Source of the DNA: a virus
Strand: one strand, 5' to 3'
DNA: 20,883 nucleotides
IMG/VR virus record: IMGVR_UViG_3300008107_001434
Location: 1 to 20,883 of that record
Part shown: positions 5,933-11,954 of the stretch, piece after piece
Layout: each line of letters starts with the position of its first letter
Numbering within the stretch: the first letter of the stretch is position 1
Position numbers and translations under genes: made by a program
Notes under the pieces: generated by a model
Told to the model about the DNA's origin: nothing
Databases searched by the model: none
Seen by the model: only the letters and a program-made list of their open reading frames with translations

Positions 5933-6601
5933 ATGGCTACAGTAAACATTACAAAAGAGTTCAAAGAGCGAGTTGAATCTCGCATTCGCAAGATGCATCA
6001 CAAAGAATTAGAAGCTGAGCTACCGCACCTCAACAAGCCACAACAGTTAGATGCTCACTACTTGTATCATTTTGGGTGCTGGGGTAAGGATCATATGCAC
6101 CTTGTGCATGAGATACCTAAGGATTGGTTAGGTAAAATTGACGATGTGCAGATCGTTATCAAGGGCGAGACTGATGAAGGTAAGAAGACTGCATGCACCA
6201 TTAGGTTCACTGGTGTCAATGGGTACAAACGCCCTCGTGATAGTTATTACATGAAGGCAGAATCTGAGATCACGTATGATGACTTAGTGGCATTGCCTGA
6301 TACGGTACTGGGCAGAGCCGAGGCGCTTCAAGCATGGGAGGAGAACAAGCAAGTTGTTGTACTCGATGCCAAATGGAAGAAAGTAGAGAGCGACATTCTC
6401 GAGTTCCTTGGCAAGTGTAAGACACTTAACGAAGCAGTTAGACTGTTTCCCAGTGTGCGGCTGTATGTCAATCGAGATGACTTAGAGCGTTTAGATCGTA
6501 AGGTCGAGCGCTTTACTGAGCGTAAGAAGATTGTGGAAGAGATGGCAACCGATGAACTAACCGCAGCCGCCATCGCTGCGAGACTTGCGGGGGCAATATG
6601 A
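5933..6601 (+). CDS. Nmad5-like phage protein, possibly linked to DNA base modification, 222 aa
   Basis: The N-terminal half begins ATVNITKEFKERVESRIRK and continues with a mixed alpha/beta region (DDVQIVIKGETDEGKK..., TIRFTGVNGYKRP). The C-terminal half is a long charged helix followed by LGKCKTLNEAVRLFPSVRLYV (residues about 159-179) and a coiled-coil tail rich in Arg, Lys and Glu. The segment 'T-L-x-x-A-x-x-L-F/W-P-x-V' after a helix is what I recall from Nmad5, a domain named for its association with phage nucleotide modification genes. No enzyme motif is visible and no modification enzyme is coded in this window, so the role is open. I am only moderately sure of the family. Confidence 0.6.
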   Translation: MATVNITKEFKERVESRIRKMHHKELEAELPHLNKPQQLDAHYLYHFGCWGKDHMHLVHEIPKDWLGKIDDVQIVIKGETDEGKKTACTIRFTGVNGYKRPRDSYYMKAESEITYDDLVALPDTVLGRAEALQAWEENKQVVVLDAKWKKVESDILEFLGKCKTLNEAVRLFPSVRLYVNRDDLERLDRKVERFTERKKIVEEMATDELTAAAIAARLAGAI

Positions 6602-6789
6602 AAGTAATGTCGAAAGCGTATCCATCCATTCCAGTCGGGCATCCCGATTACAAATGGACTTCACATGGCGACGTGCAAGCAGTATGGCGTAGGTTTGGAT
6701 GGGTTCCGCCCTCTGAATCTATGACACCACCACCACCTGAGAAGGTGTTGGAGTATGACCCTCCGAACAATTTATGGCGTATCAAGTAA
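6598..6789 (+). CDS. Small proline-rich hypothetical protein, 63 aa
   Basis: ATG at 6598 overlaps the previous stop (ATGA) and is preceded by a G-rich stretch (GCGGGGGC). An internal ATG at 6607 is an alternative start. The product contains HGDVQAVWRRFGWVPPSES and then a run of four prolines before EKVLEYDPPNNLWR. The 'W-R-R-x-G-W-x-P-P-S' phrase is common in short phage proteins of unknown role. No metal or membrane motif. Function unknown. Confidence 0.6.
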   Translation: MKVMSKAYPSIPVGHPDYKWTSHGDVQAVWRRFGWVPPSESMTPPPPEKVLEYDPPNNLWRIK

Positions 6790-6818
6790 TCAGCACTCAT
6801 CAACCAAGGAGCAACCAA

Positions 6819-7328
6819 GTGCCTACACTTCAATTAGAACTTAAGAAATTAGAAAACCTTTCGTTTGACGACGAAGGAAAGACTCAACCAAACGGAAGAA
6901 ATATGCTACCTCATGCATTCAAACCAACCAACAATGTAAGTCGAGAAACATTCAACTACATCAAAGAACATCCCGGTGTGACACGCTCAGTGATGGGCGC
7001 AGCAATGGAGAAGAAAGGCTTTAAGAAAAGCTCTACTATTTCATTGGCAACACAGTTCATTAGGCAAGGCATGGTGCGTAGCGCTAACCATGGTTTGTTT
7101 GTAACACAAGACAGTTATTCACCGCTCAAAGCGACTAAGGCTAAGAAGCCAAGCAAAGATGTATTGCCCAAGCCGCAAAAGTCAGTCGCAAAGGTGACAG
7201 CATCTCCTGCGCAAACGATTTATATTAGTGGCGTGAACACACAATCAGCACAAGAATTATTGGCAAGTATGTCTATTGTTCAAGCGCGTAGCGTGTATGA
7301 CGAACTTAAGAAAATCTTTGGGGCATAA
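6819..7328 (+). CDS. Probable winged-helix DNA-binding protein, 169 aa
   Basis: I place the start at GTG 6819 because a near-perfect AAGGAG (6806-6811) lies seven bases upstream. The frame is open from 6774, but that start would overlap the previous gene and has no SD site. Residues about 45-100 (VSRETFNYIKEHPGVTRSVMGAAMEKKGFKKSS..., HGLFV) match a winged-helix layout: helix, turn, recognition helix, then a short wing ending in Gly-Leu-Phe. A Lys/Pro-rich linker (about 105-135) leads to a C-terminal helix (AQELLASMSIVQARSVYDELKKIFGA) that may mediate oligomerisation. It could be a phage regulator or replication accessory protein. No known family is recognised beyond the fold pattern. Confidence 0.6.
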   Translation: MPTLQLELKKLENLSFDDEGKTQPNGRNMLPHAFKPTNNVSRETFNYIKEHPGVTRSVMGAAMEKKGFKKSSTISLATQFIRQGMVRSANHGLFVTQDSYSPLKATKAKKPSKDVLPKPQKSVAKVTASPAQTIYISGVNTQSAQELLASMSIVQARSVYDELKKIFGA

Positions 7329-7329
7329 C

Positions 7330-7425
7330 GTGGTATGGCCATTTCCGCCATTCCCCAATCCAAAAGACAAGGGCAACCGAGTGCCCAAGTTTAACCCTGA
7401 TAACCATGAGGACGCACCAGTATGA
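7330..7425 (+). CDS. Tiny proline-rich protein, 31 aa (GTG start)
   Basis: GTG at 7330 begins a 31-residue frame, MVWPFPPFPNPKDKGNRVPK..., which ends in an ATGA overlap with the next gene at 7422. Short 'W-P-F-P' proteins followed by 'N-P-K' are common in phage genomes. The SD site is weak (GGGGC), so this call is tentative; the overlap and the coding-like composition are the evidence. Confidence 0.4.
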   Translation: MVWPFPPFPNPKDKGNRVPKFNPDNHEDAPV

Positions 7426-7589
7426 ACGATATATTTTCTTTTCTGTTTAATATACGCAAAGAACGTGAATGGATCAGCCTAACCAAAGAAGAGATTTACC
7501 ACTTGTGGGATACCAACTCAGAAAAGTTTGGCAATGTCGAGGAGTTTGGTAGAGCCGTCGAACGTGCTATACAGGAGAAGAACACATGA
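7422..7589 (+). CDS. Small hypothetical phage protein, 55 aa
   Basis: ATG at 7422 overlaps the preceding stop and the stop at 7587-7589 overlaps the next start, so it sits in a coupled chain. It codes MNDIFSFLFNIRKEREWISL... and then TKEEIYHLWDTN, ending FGRAVERAIQEKNT. The pattern 'L-T-x-E-E-I-x-x-L-W ... F-x-R-A-V-E-x-x-I-x-E-K-N' is typical of very small phage proteins found near replication genes. Their function is not known. Confidence 0.6.
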   Translation: MNDIFSFLFNIRKEREWISLTKEEIYHLWDTNSEKFGNVEEFGRAVERAIQEKNT

Positions 7590-7786
7590 CACTAATAGAC
7601 AGAGCATGTTGGGAACGTGGCTGTGCTTGCCACGATGACAGAGACAAGTTTGATACTGTCGATGTTGTACAACGCAACGATGTACTGGAAGAAGTTGCTC
7701 GAGAGTTCGATGCCATGCGCATTGCGTTTGGTGATACAGCCGACAGCTTTGCGCGATATGTCAGGGACATGAAGATTGAAAAGTAA
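7586..7786 (+). CDS. Small acidic hypothetical protein, 66 aa
   Basis: ATG at 7586 follows GGAG and overlaps the previous stop. The product is acidic and helical with three cysteines near the N terminus (CWERGCACHDD at residues 8-18), which could hold a metal or form part of a protein interface. Two frames on the opposite strand across this region are shadows. The next gene begins inside its last codons at a TTG. Function unknown. Confidence 0.55.
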   Translation: MTLIDRACWERGCACHDDRDKFDTVDVVQRNDVLEEVAREFDAMRIAFGDTADSFARYVRDMKIEK

Positions 7787-8051
7787 CCACAACATTATTC
7801 GTGAGCTACTCAAACGACACCCCGATGGTTTGAAGTCAAGCGATATATCTAAGCTCACTGGCATAGACAATCGTTCTGTCAACAAATCATTGGAGAGTGT
7901 GTTTGGTGTGTACATCGATCGATGGGAGAAAGCAAGCTATCGAAATACGTTGGCAGCTATTTGGGTTGTCGTTGACGTACCCGAGAACTGTCCCAAACCT
8001 GAGAACACTGGAAGGAGATCGCGTGAACGGCTTTGTGAAACGACAGCTTGA
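7776..8051 (+). CDS. Probable helix-turn-helix protein, 91 aa (TTG start)
   Basis: The frame starts with TTG at 7776 inside the end of the previous gene; no ATG is available near the N terminus. Residues about 5-45 (HNIIRELLKRHPDGLKSSDI..., then SKLTGIDNRSVNKSLES) match a helix-turn-helix or winged-helix motif with the second and third helices clear. A short beta-like part (YRNTLAAIWVVVDV) and a basic tail follow. The tail overlaps the next gene by 29 bases. It may be a small DNA-binding regulator. The unusual start and weak SD site lower confidence in the exact N terminus. Confidence 0.5.
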   Translation: MKSNHNIIRELLKRHPDGLKSSDISKLTGIDNRSVNKSLESVFGVYIDRWEKASYRNTLAAIWVVVDVPENCPKPENTGRRSRERLCETTA

Positions 8052-8202
8052 TATTGGAAGTAGACAACCAATCCATCAATTACAACTTTGTAATAAATGC
8101 GAAGAGAAAAGACCGCCCGAAGGCGGCATACAAATCAGCCAAAGCAAATGGTATTGCGCCTCATGCTGGGCAAAAAAAGTAACAGTTAGAAATCTTAAAT
8201 AA
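8023..8202 (+). CDS. Small zinc-ribbon protein, 59 aa (GTG start)
   Basis: GTG at 8023 follows a strong AAGGAG (8012-8017) with five bases between. The frame is open further upstream, but those extra residues overlap the helix-turn-helix gene and look non-coding. The product has two C-x2-C knuckles: LCNKC (Cys23, Cys26) and YCASC (Cys45, Cys48), the spacing of a small zinc ribbon, with basic residues on both ends (MNGFVKRQLD, WAKKVTVRNLK). Such small phage zinc ribbons often bind nucleic acid or the host polymerase; here that is inference. Confidence 0.6.
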   Translation: MNGFVKRQLDIGSRQPIHQLQLCNKCEEKRPPEGGIQISQSKWYCASCWAKKVTVRNLK

Positions 8203-8218
8203 CCACACAGGACAAGTC

Positions 8219-8449
8219 ATGGAAGACCCAAACATCATGCAAGTAGGCGGTACACACTACGTATCTATGGCAGTACAGCCATGGGAAGTCATGGAAGCAG
8301 TCATGACTCGTGAAGAATTTATCGGGTTTCTCAAGGGCAACATCATCAAATACTCAATGCGCCAAGGCAAGAAAGAAGATAGCGATGACGTTGGTAAATT
8401 ACAACACTACATGGCTAAACTAAAACAGGTGCAGTCATGGGAGTTCTAA
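8219..8449 (+). CDS. DUF3310 family protein, 76 aa
   Basis: The product matches the phage DUF3310 pattern: GGTHY near the N terminus (residues 10-14), then VQPWEVMEA (about 19-27), a helix with FLKGNIIKYSMRQGKKED (about 37-54) and a final DVGKLQHYMAKL helix. These small proteins are widespread in phages, usually near nucleotide metabolism or replication genes. They are sometimes labelled nucleotide kinase by annotation transfer, but no kinase P-loop is present here and the activity is not proven. ATG at 8219 follows AGGA and a TAACCAC leader motif (8200-8206). The gene overlaps the next one by 13 bases. Confidence 0.82.
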   Translation: MEDPNIMQVGGTHYVSMAVQPWEVMEAVMTREEFIGFLKGNIIKYSMRQGKKEDSDDVGKLQHYMAKLKQVQSWEF

Positions 8450-8712
8450 GCAGCATGCTGCATGCGATTACAACAGTTACCAACCCTGCACAACAATCAA
8501 GTGTGATGCGTGATTACATGGAAAAGCCACGCATGAAGAACAAGACTATCTTCAGTGGCAGGATTGAAGTACAGCAAGTATGTAACGGTTACATCGTACA
8601 CATTGCATCCCGAGAGGGCTACGAGTTTGACTCGCACATCGCAGCCAACATCAAAGAGGTTAACGAGTTAATCTCAACAGCGATTGTTGCGTTTCAACTG
8701 GAGGGTAAATGA
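8437..8712 (+). CDS. Hypothetical protein upstream of the DNA polymerase, 91 aa
   Basis: ATG at 8437 lies inside the end of the DUF3310 gene; an in-frame ATG at 8458 is an alternative. After a short helical N terminus, residues about 38-72 look like a small beta sheet (KTIFSGRIEVQQVCNGYIVH, then EGYEFDSH) with a final helix. No catalytic or metal motif is seen. It ends in an ATGA overlap with the polymerase gene, so the two are coupled. Function unknown. Confidence 0.55.
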   Translation: MGVLSSMLHAITTVTNPAQQSSVMRDYMEKPRMKNKTIFSGRIEVQQVCNGYIVHIASREGYEFDSHIAANIKEVNELISTAIVAFQLEGK

Positions 8713-10643
8713 AACCAATTTACTTGGACTTTGAGACGTACTGGGATACAACCCACACGCTCTCGCGCATGTCTCCAACAGAGTACATACAACATCCTGA
8801 TACAGAAATCATTTCGGTATCTATCAAGGAAGGCGATGAGCCTACATACGTATTGTTTGGCGAGGACAATATACGCACCCACATGCAGGCAATGGACTGG
8901 TCAGATGCAATGGCAATCGGCCACAACATGTCCGGCTTTGACTCAATGATCTTAGCTTGGCGACTAGGGATAAACCCTAAGATGTACGGATGTACAGCAG
9001 CCATGGCAAGGTCGCAGTATTCCAAAACGTCAGTGTTCTTTGGCGGTAAATCCCTTACAGGTGTATCGCTTAAGAAGCTAGCGTATGAGTTTGGTGTAGG
9101 CGCAAAGTTAGACCTCGAAGCTACTAATACTAAGGGTAAACACCTAGCTAACTTTAGCGAAGATGAGATCGCCTCGATGGAGGAATACAACAAGGTAGAC
9201 ACTGACCTGTGCGCTAAGTTGTTCAAGAAGCTAGCCAAAGGCTTCCCTAAACAGGAGTTGGTTTTGATAGACATGACTACACGCATGCTTGTCGAGCCGA
9301 AACTGTTACTGGACGCCCCGAAGGTGCATCAAGCGCTTAAGCTTGTAAAGGAAGAGAAGCGCGATTCATTGCTTCAGTTAGCCAAAGCCTTGGATATTGG
9401 CACGTTTGTAGCTAACCGACTAAACGGCACTAGCATCGAGGAGACTGTACGTACTGAGTTAGCGTCAGCCGCCAAGTTTGGTGCGTTGCTTGAGAAGCTT
9501 GGTGTGCCAGTACCCATGAAGGTATCGCCTAGCAACCCTGCCAAGATGACACCCGCACTGGCTAAAACAGACGAGGCATTTATAGCCTTACAAACGCACA
9601 AGAACCCGCTTGTAGCCGCCGCTGCAATGGCTAGGCTAGAAGTTAAGTCTACCCTGTTAGAAACGCGCTTAGAGGCTTTCTTGCAGACCGCAGCGGTATG
9701 TGGAGGCAAGATACCTGTACCTCTTAAATACGCCGGCGCAGACACAACTGGGCGTTGGTCAGGTGAGCAGTACAACATGCAGAATTTACCTCGCATTGGT
9801 GCGTCACCTAAGCCCTCAGATGCCTTGCGTATGTCGTTACTCGCCCCTCCCGGGCACAAGGTGATCGTGTCTGACCTGTCCGGTATTGAGTTGCGGGTCA
9901 ACATGTTCCTGTGGAAAGTCCCGTATGCGATGGCATTGTTTGAGGCAAGCCCTGACAAAGCTGATCTTTACAGGTACTTTGCTGCCCATGATCTGTACAA
10001 CATCGATGAGATACAAGTCACCAAGACCCAGCGTCAAGTGGGTAAAGTTGCTCACCTCGGCCTAGGTTTTGGAGCTGGGGGTGCTACGTTCCAAAAGGTT
10101 GCCAAGCTCATGGGTGGCGTGGACATGAGCCTAGATGAAGCAACAAAGGTGGTAGACGCTTACCGTTCAGCCCATGCAGAAATTGCTACAGGGTGGAAAA
10201 CGTTTCAAAATAAACTTACCAACATCAAGCAAGGCGTGGAGTCGGCCATTGACCCGTGGGGTATGTGCGTTACCGAACAAAACGCAGTGCGCCTACCATC
10301 GGGCCGTCGCATCTACTACCCCGATCTCAAACAAGAACGTGATGACAACGGCAAAATGGAATGGTGGTATGGCAATGGTCGCACTCGGGCGCGCATCTAT
10401 GCAGGGAAAGGTGTAGAGAATTTAGTTCAAGCCCTTGCACGCGACGTCATTGCAGAGCACGCAGTTAAGTTCTTTAAGGCTACTGGGATGCGGCCAGCAC
10501 TCACCGTGCATGACGAGCTTGTGTACGTAGTTCCGGAAGATTCTGCCGAGCAATCCCTAGAACAATTACAAGCCATCATGCGTCAAGGTGTGTCATGGTG
10601 GCCCGAGTTGATAACATGGTCTGAATATGGCGAAGCAAAATAG
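8709..10643 (+). CDS. Family A DNA polymerase with 3'-5' exonuclease, 644 aa
   Basis: This is the replicative DNA polymerase. Exonuclease motifs: Exo I DFE (Asp7, Glu9), Exo II GHNMSGFD (Asn73, Asp78), Exo III YNKVD (Tyr160, Asp164). Polymerase motifs: TTGRWSGEQYNMQNLPR (346-362), motif A SDLSGIELR (388-396, catalytic Asp389), motif B RQVGKVAHLGLGFGAGG (442-458) and motif C VHDE (600-603, Asp602). All catalytic residues are present, so both activities should work. The residue in motif B equivalent to E. coli Phe762 is Leu450. There is no 5' nuclease domain, as usual for phage enzymes. GGAGGG and an ATGA overlap support ATG 8709. The antisense frames at 8720-9286 and 9374-9958 are shadows. Confidence 0.95.
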   Translation: MKPIYLDFETYWDTTHTLSRMSPTEYIQHPDTEIISVSIKEGDEPTYVLFGEDNIRTHMQAMDWSDAMAIGHNMSGFDSMILAWRLGINPKMYGCTAAMARSQYSKTSVFFGGKSLTGVSLKKLAYEFGVGAKLDLEATNTKGKHLANFSEDEIASMEEYNKVDTDLCAKLFKKLAKGFPKQELVLIDMTTRMLVEPKLLLDAPKVHQALKLVKEEKRDSLLQLAKALDIGTFVANRLNGTSIEETVRTELASAAKFGALLEKLGVPVPMKVSPSNPAKMTPALAKTDEAFIALQTHKNPLVAAAAMARLEVKSTLLETRLEAFLQTAAVCGGKIPVPLKYAGADTTGRWSGEQYNMQNLPRIGASPKPSDALRMSLLAPPGHKVIVSDLSGIELRVNMFLWKVPYAMALFEASPDKADLYRYFAAHDLYNIDEIQVTKTQRQVGKVAHLGLGFGAGGATFQKVAKLMGGVDMSLDEATKVVDAYRSAHAEIATGWKTFQNKLTNIKQGVESAIDPWGMCVTEQNAVRLPSGRRIYYPDLKQERDDNGKMEWWYGNGRTRARIYAGKGVENLVQALARDVIAEHAVKFFKATGMRPALTVHDELVYVVPEDSAEQSLEQLQAIMRQGVSWWPELITWSEYGEAK

Positions 10644-10645
10644 TG

Positions 10646-10673
10646 TTGACTAGTCGTAGAAACCTGCTAAAGT
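10646..10673 (+). promoter_or_regulatory. Probable sigma70-type promoter with extended -10
   Basis: TTGACT (10646-10651) and TAAAGT (10668-10673) are 16 bases apart, and TG one base before the -10 (10665-10666) makes an extended -10 element. It begins three bases after the polymerase stop codon and would drive the nuclease-helicase-SSB genes. The -10 matches the consensus in four of six positions. Confidence 0.55.
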
Positions 10674-10723
10674 GGGGGCTAACAACCACGAGCCTCCAAG
10701 CGACAAATGACGCATTGGGGGCC
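10674..10723 (+). promoter_or_regulatory. G-rich leader with possible hairpin before the Cas4-like gene
   Basis: GGGGGCT (10674-10680) can pair with AGCCTCC (10691-10697), allowing one G-U pair, over a 10-base loop. A second G run (10717-10723) follows, and ACGCATTGGGG (10710-10720) is a copy of 1899-1909. The 99 bases before the chosen ATG at 10742 look like an untranslated, possibly structured leader. The regulatory role is inferred. Confidence 0.3.
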
Positions 10724-10741
10724 AAAACCTATGGAGCAAGC

Positions 10742-11395
10742 ATGGCCAACCCAGCTTGGACTTATTCGCAATTAGACACGTTTGAAACGTGCCCGAAGAA
10801 GTTCTATCACCTTAAAGTAGTCCGCGATATTGTCGAGCCCCCAACCATTTACACTGAGTGGGGAACCAAGGTACACACAGCGTTTGAGAACTTCATCTTG
10901 AACGGTGAGTTACTGCCTGAAGGCATGACGCAGTGGCAACCATTAGCAAACCGATTAGCCACACTCAAAGGCGAGAAGTTTCCTGAAAGACAGTACGCTG
11001 TAGACAGAGACTTTACACCTTGCGATTGGGATAAAGCATGGACACGAGGCATTGCTGACCTTGTTGTTATTCAAGGCGCAAACGCTGCTGTCATGGACTA
11101 CAAAACAGGCAAACGCAAACCAACAGAACAATTAGATTTGTACGCTGCGTATGTGTTTCACCATCACCCCGAAGTGCAGAAAGTAACGACTGGCTTTGTG
11201 TGGTTAAAAGATAAAAAGATTGACTGGCAAGTACGTGAACGTGCTGACCTTGCAACCATATGGCAAGACCTACTGCCACGAGTGCGCAAACTTGAATCAG
11301 CCTACGAGCGTGATTCATGGCCAGCCAAAACATCAGGACTGTGCAAGGCGTGGTGTCCTGTTACGTCGTGTGACTTCAACGGAAGAAAATCATGA
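10742..11395 (+). CDS. Cas4/RecB-like PD-(D/E)XK nuclease with predicted Fe-S cluster, 217 aa
   Basis: I place the start at ATG 10742 (MANPAWTYSQLDTFETCPKK), five bases after GGAG. The frame is open from GTG 10643, but that extension reads through the promoter and leader and has no family-like sequence. Nuclease motifs: GTKVHTAFE (His45, Glu49), GIAD (Asp106), MDYKTG (Asp119, Lys121) and Gln130. Cys17 plus Cys201, Cys205 and Cys210 (CKAWCPVTSC) form the one-plus-three Cys pattern that holds a 4Fe-4S cluster in Cas4 and AddB. It is probably a DNA exonuclease acting in phage recombination or end processing. No CRISPR genes are near, so a CRISPR role is not indicated. Its stop overlaps the next gene (ATGA). 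Confidence 0.85.
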   Translation: MANPAWTYSQLDTFETCPKKFYHLKVVRDIVEPPTIYTEWGTKVHTAFENFILNGELLPEGMTQWQPLANRLATLKGEKFPERQYAVDRDFTPCDWDKAWTRGIADLVVIQGANAAVMDYKTGKRKPTEQLDLYAAYVFHHHPEVQKVTTGFVWLKDKKIDWQVRERADLATIWQDLLPRVRKLESAYERDSWPAKTSGLCKAWCPVTSCDFNGRKS

Positions 11396-11688
11396 CACCC
11401 GAAGGCAAGGTAAAAGATGCAGTGCGCAAAACCTTAAAAGCGCGTACCATTTGGTTTTACCAGCCTATGCAAAACGGCATGGGGCAAGTAGGTATACCGG
11501 ACTTCATCTGTTGCTGGAACGGAAGGTTTATTGGTATCGAAACTAAAGCCCCCGGCAAACGCAAAGACACGACTGCAAATCAAGACAGAGTGTTAGCGGA
11601 GATCGTTAGTCATGGTGGTCAAACTATTGTGGTTGACGACGTAAATCAACTGCATGATTTTTTAGAAAACATTGCATGGAGAGCATGA
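11392..11688 (+). CDS. VRR-NUC domain nuclease, 98 aa
   Basis: This is a stand-alone VRR-NUC protein of the PD-(D/E)XK superfamily. Motif residues: Glu4 near the N terminus, PDF (Pro36-Asp37), IETKAP (Glu50, Lys52) and Gln64 in TANQDR. The length is typical for phage members, which resemble Holliday junction resolvases and cut branched DNA. GGAAG lies upstream of ATG 11392, which overlaps the previous stop. It sits with a Cas4-like nuclease and an SNF2 helicase, a common phage recombination group. Substrate specificity is inferred from the family. Confidence 0.88.
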   Translation: MTPEGKVKDAVRKTLKARTIWFYQPMQNGMGQVGIPDFICCWNGRFIGIETKAPGKRKDTTANQDRVLAEIVSHGGQTIVVDDVNQLHDFLENIAWRA

Positions 11689-11954
11689 TGGTTACATCAA
11701 CTAAACAAAAGCTGGAATACCAAAAAGCATACAACGCACGCCCCGAAGAAGTGGCCAAGCGAGTGAAGAACAACGCTGCACGCCGTGAAGCTATGAAGGA
11801 TGGCAAAGCGCGTGTCGGTGATGGTAAAGATGTTGCACACAAGAAGTCATTAGAAAATGGTGGCGGTAATGGTAAAGGTAATACCGCTGTGCAAGCTCGA
11901 GCAACCAACAGAGGATGGAGGAAGGGAAGCAGCTCTTACAACCCCGATAAGTAA
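11685..11954 (+). CDS. Basic protein with degenerate HNH-like pattern, 89 aa
   Basis: The chosen start is ATG 11685, which overlaps the previous stop; ATG 11688 is equally possible, and the frame is open from 11676. The product is strongly basic: a helical N-terminal part (KLEYQKAYNARPEEVAKRVK), then GDGKDVAHKKSLENGGGN and a basic tail ending ATNRGWRKGSSSYNPDK. The 'G-D-G-K-D-V-x-H-K-x-x-L-x-x-G-G-x-N' phrase resembles the first half of HNH nucleases (DVDHI...L..GG.N), but here Ala replaces the usual acidic residue before His and the final N/H is unclear. It is therefore likely a non-catalytic or weakly active relative. I recall similar small basic proteins beside VRR-NUC genes in phages. Confidence 0.65.
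   Translation: MMVTSTKQKLEYQKAYNARPEEVAKRVKNNAARREAMKDGKARVGDGKDVAHKKSLENGGGNGKGNTAVQARATNRGWRKGSSSYNPDK

Noticed and set aside
8720-9958. Long minus-strand frames inside the DNA polymerase gene (8720-9286 and 9374-9958)
   Set aside because: Antisense shadows of a gene with complete motifs; the products are Ser/Leu-rich with no family-like pattern.
10643-10741. 33-residue N-terminal extension of the Cas4-like nuclease from a GTG
   Set aside because: It overlaps a good promoter and G-rich leader; the family-like sequence and a GGAG site begin at 10742.
10742-11395. Cas4-like gene as part of a CRISPR system
   Set aside because: No repeats, cas1/cas2 or effector genes nearby; phage recombination genes surround it.
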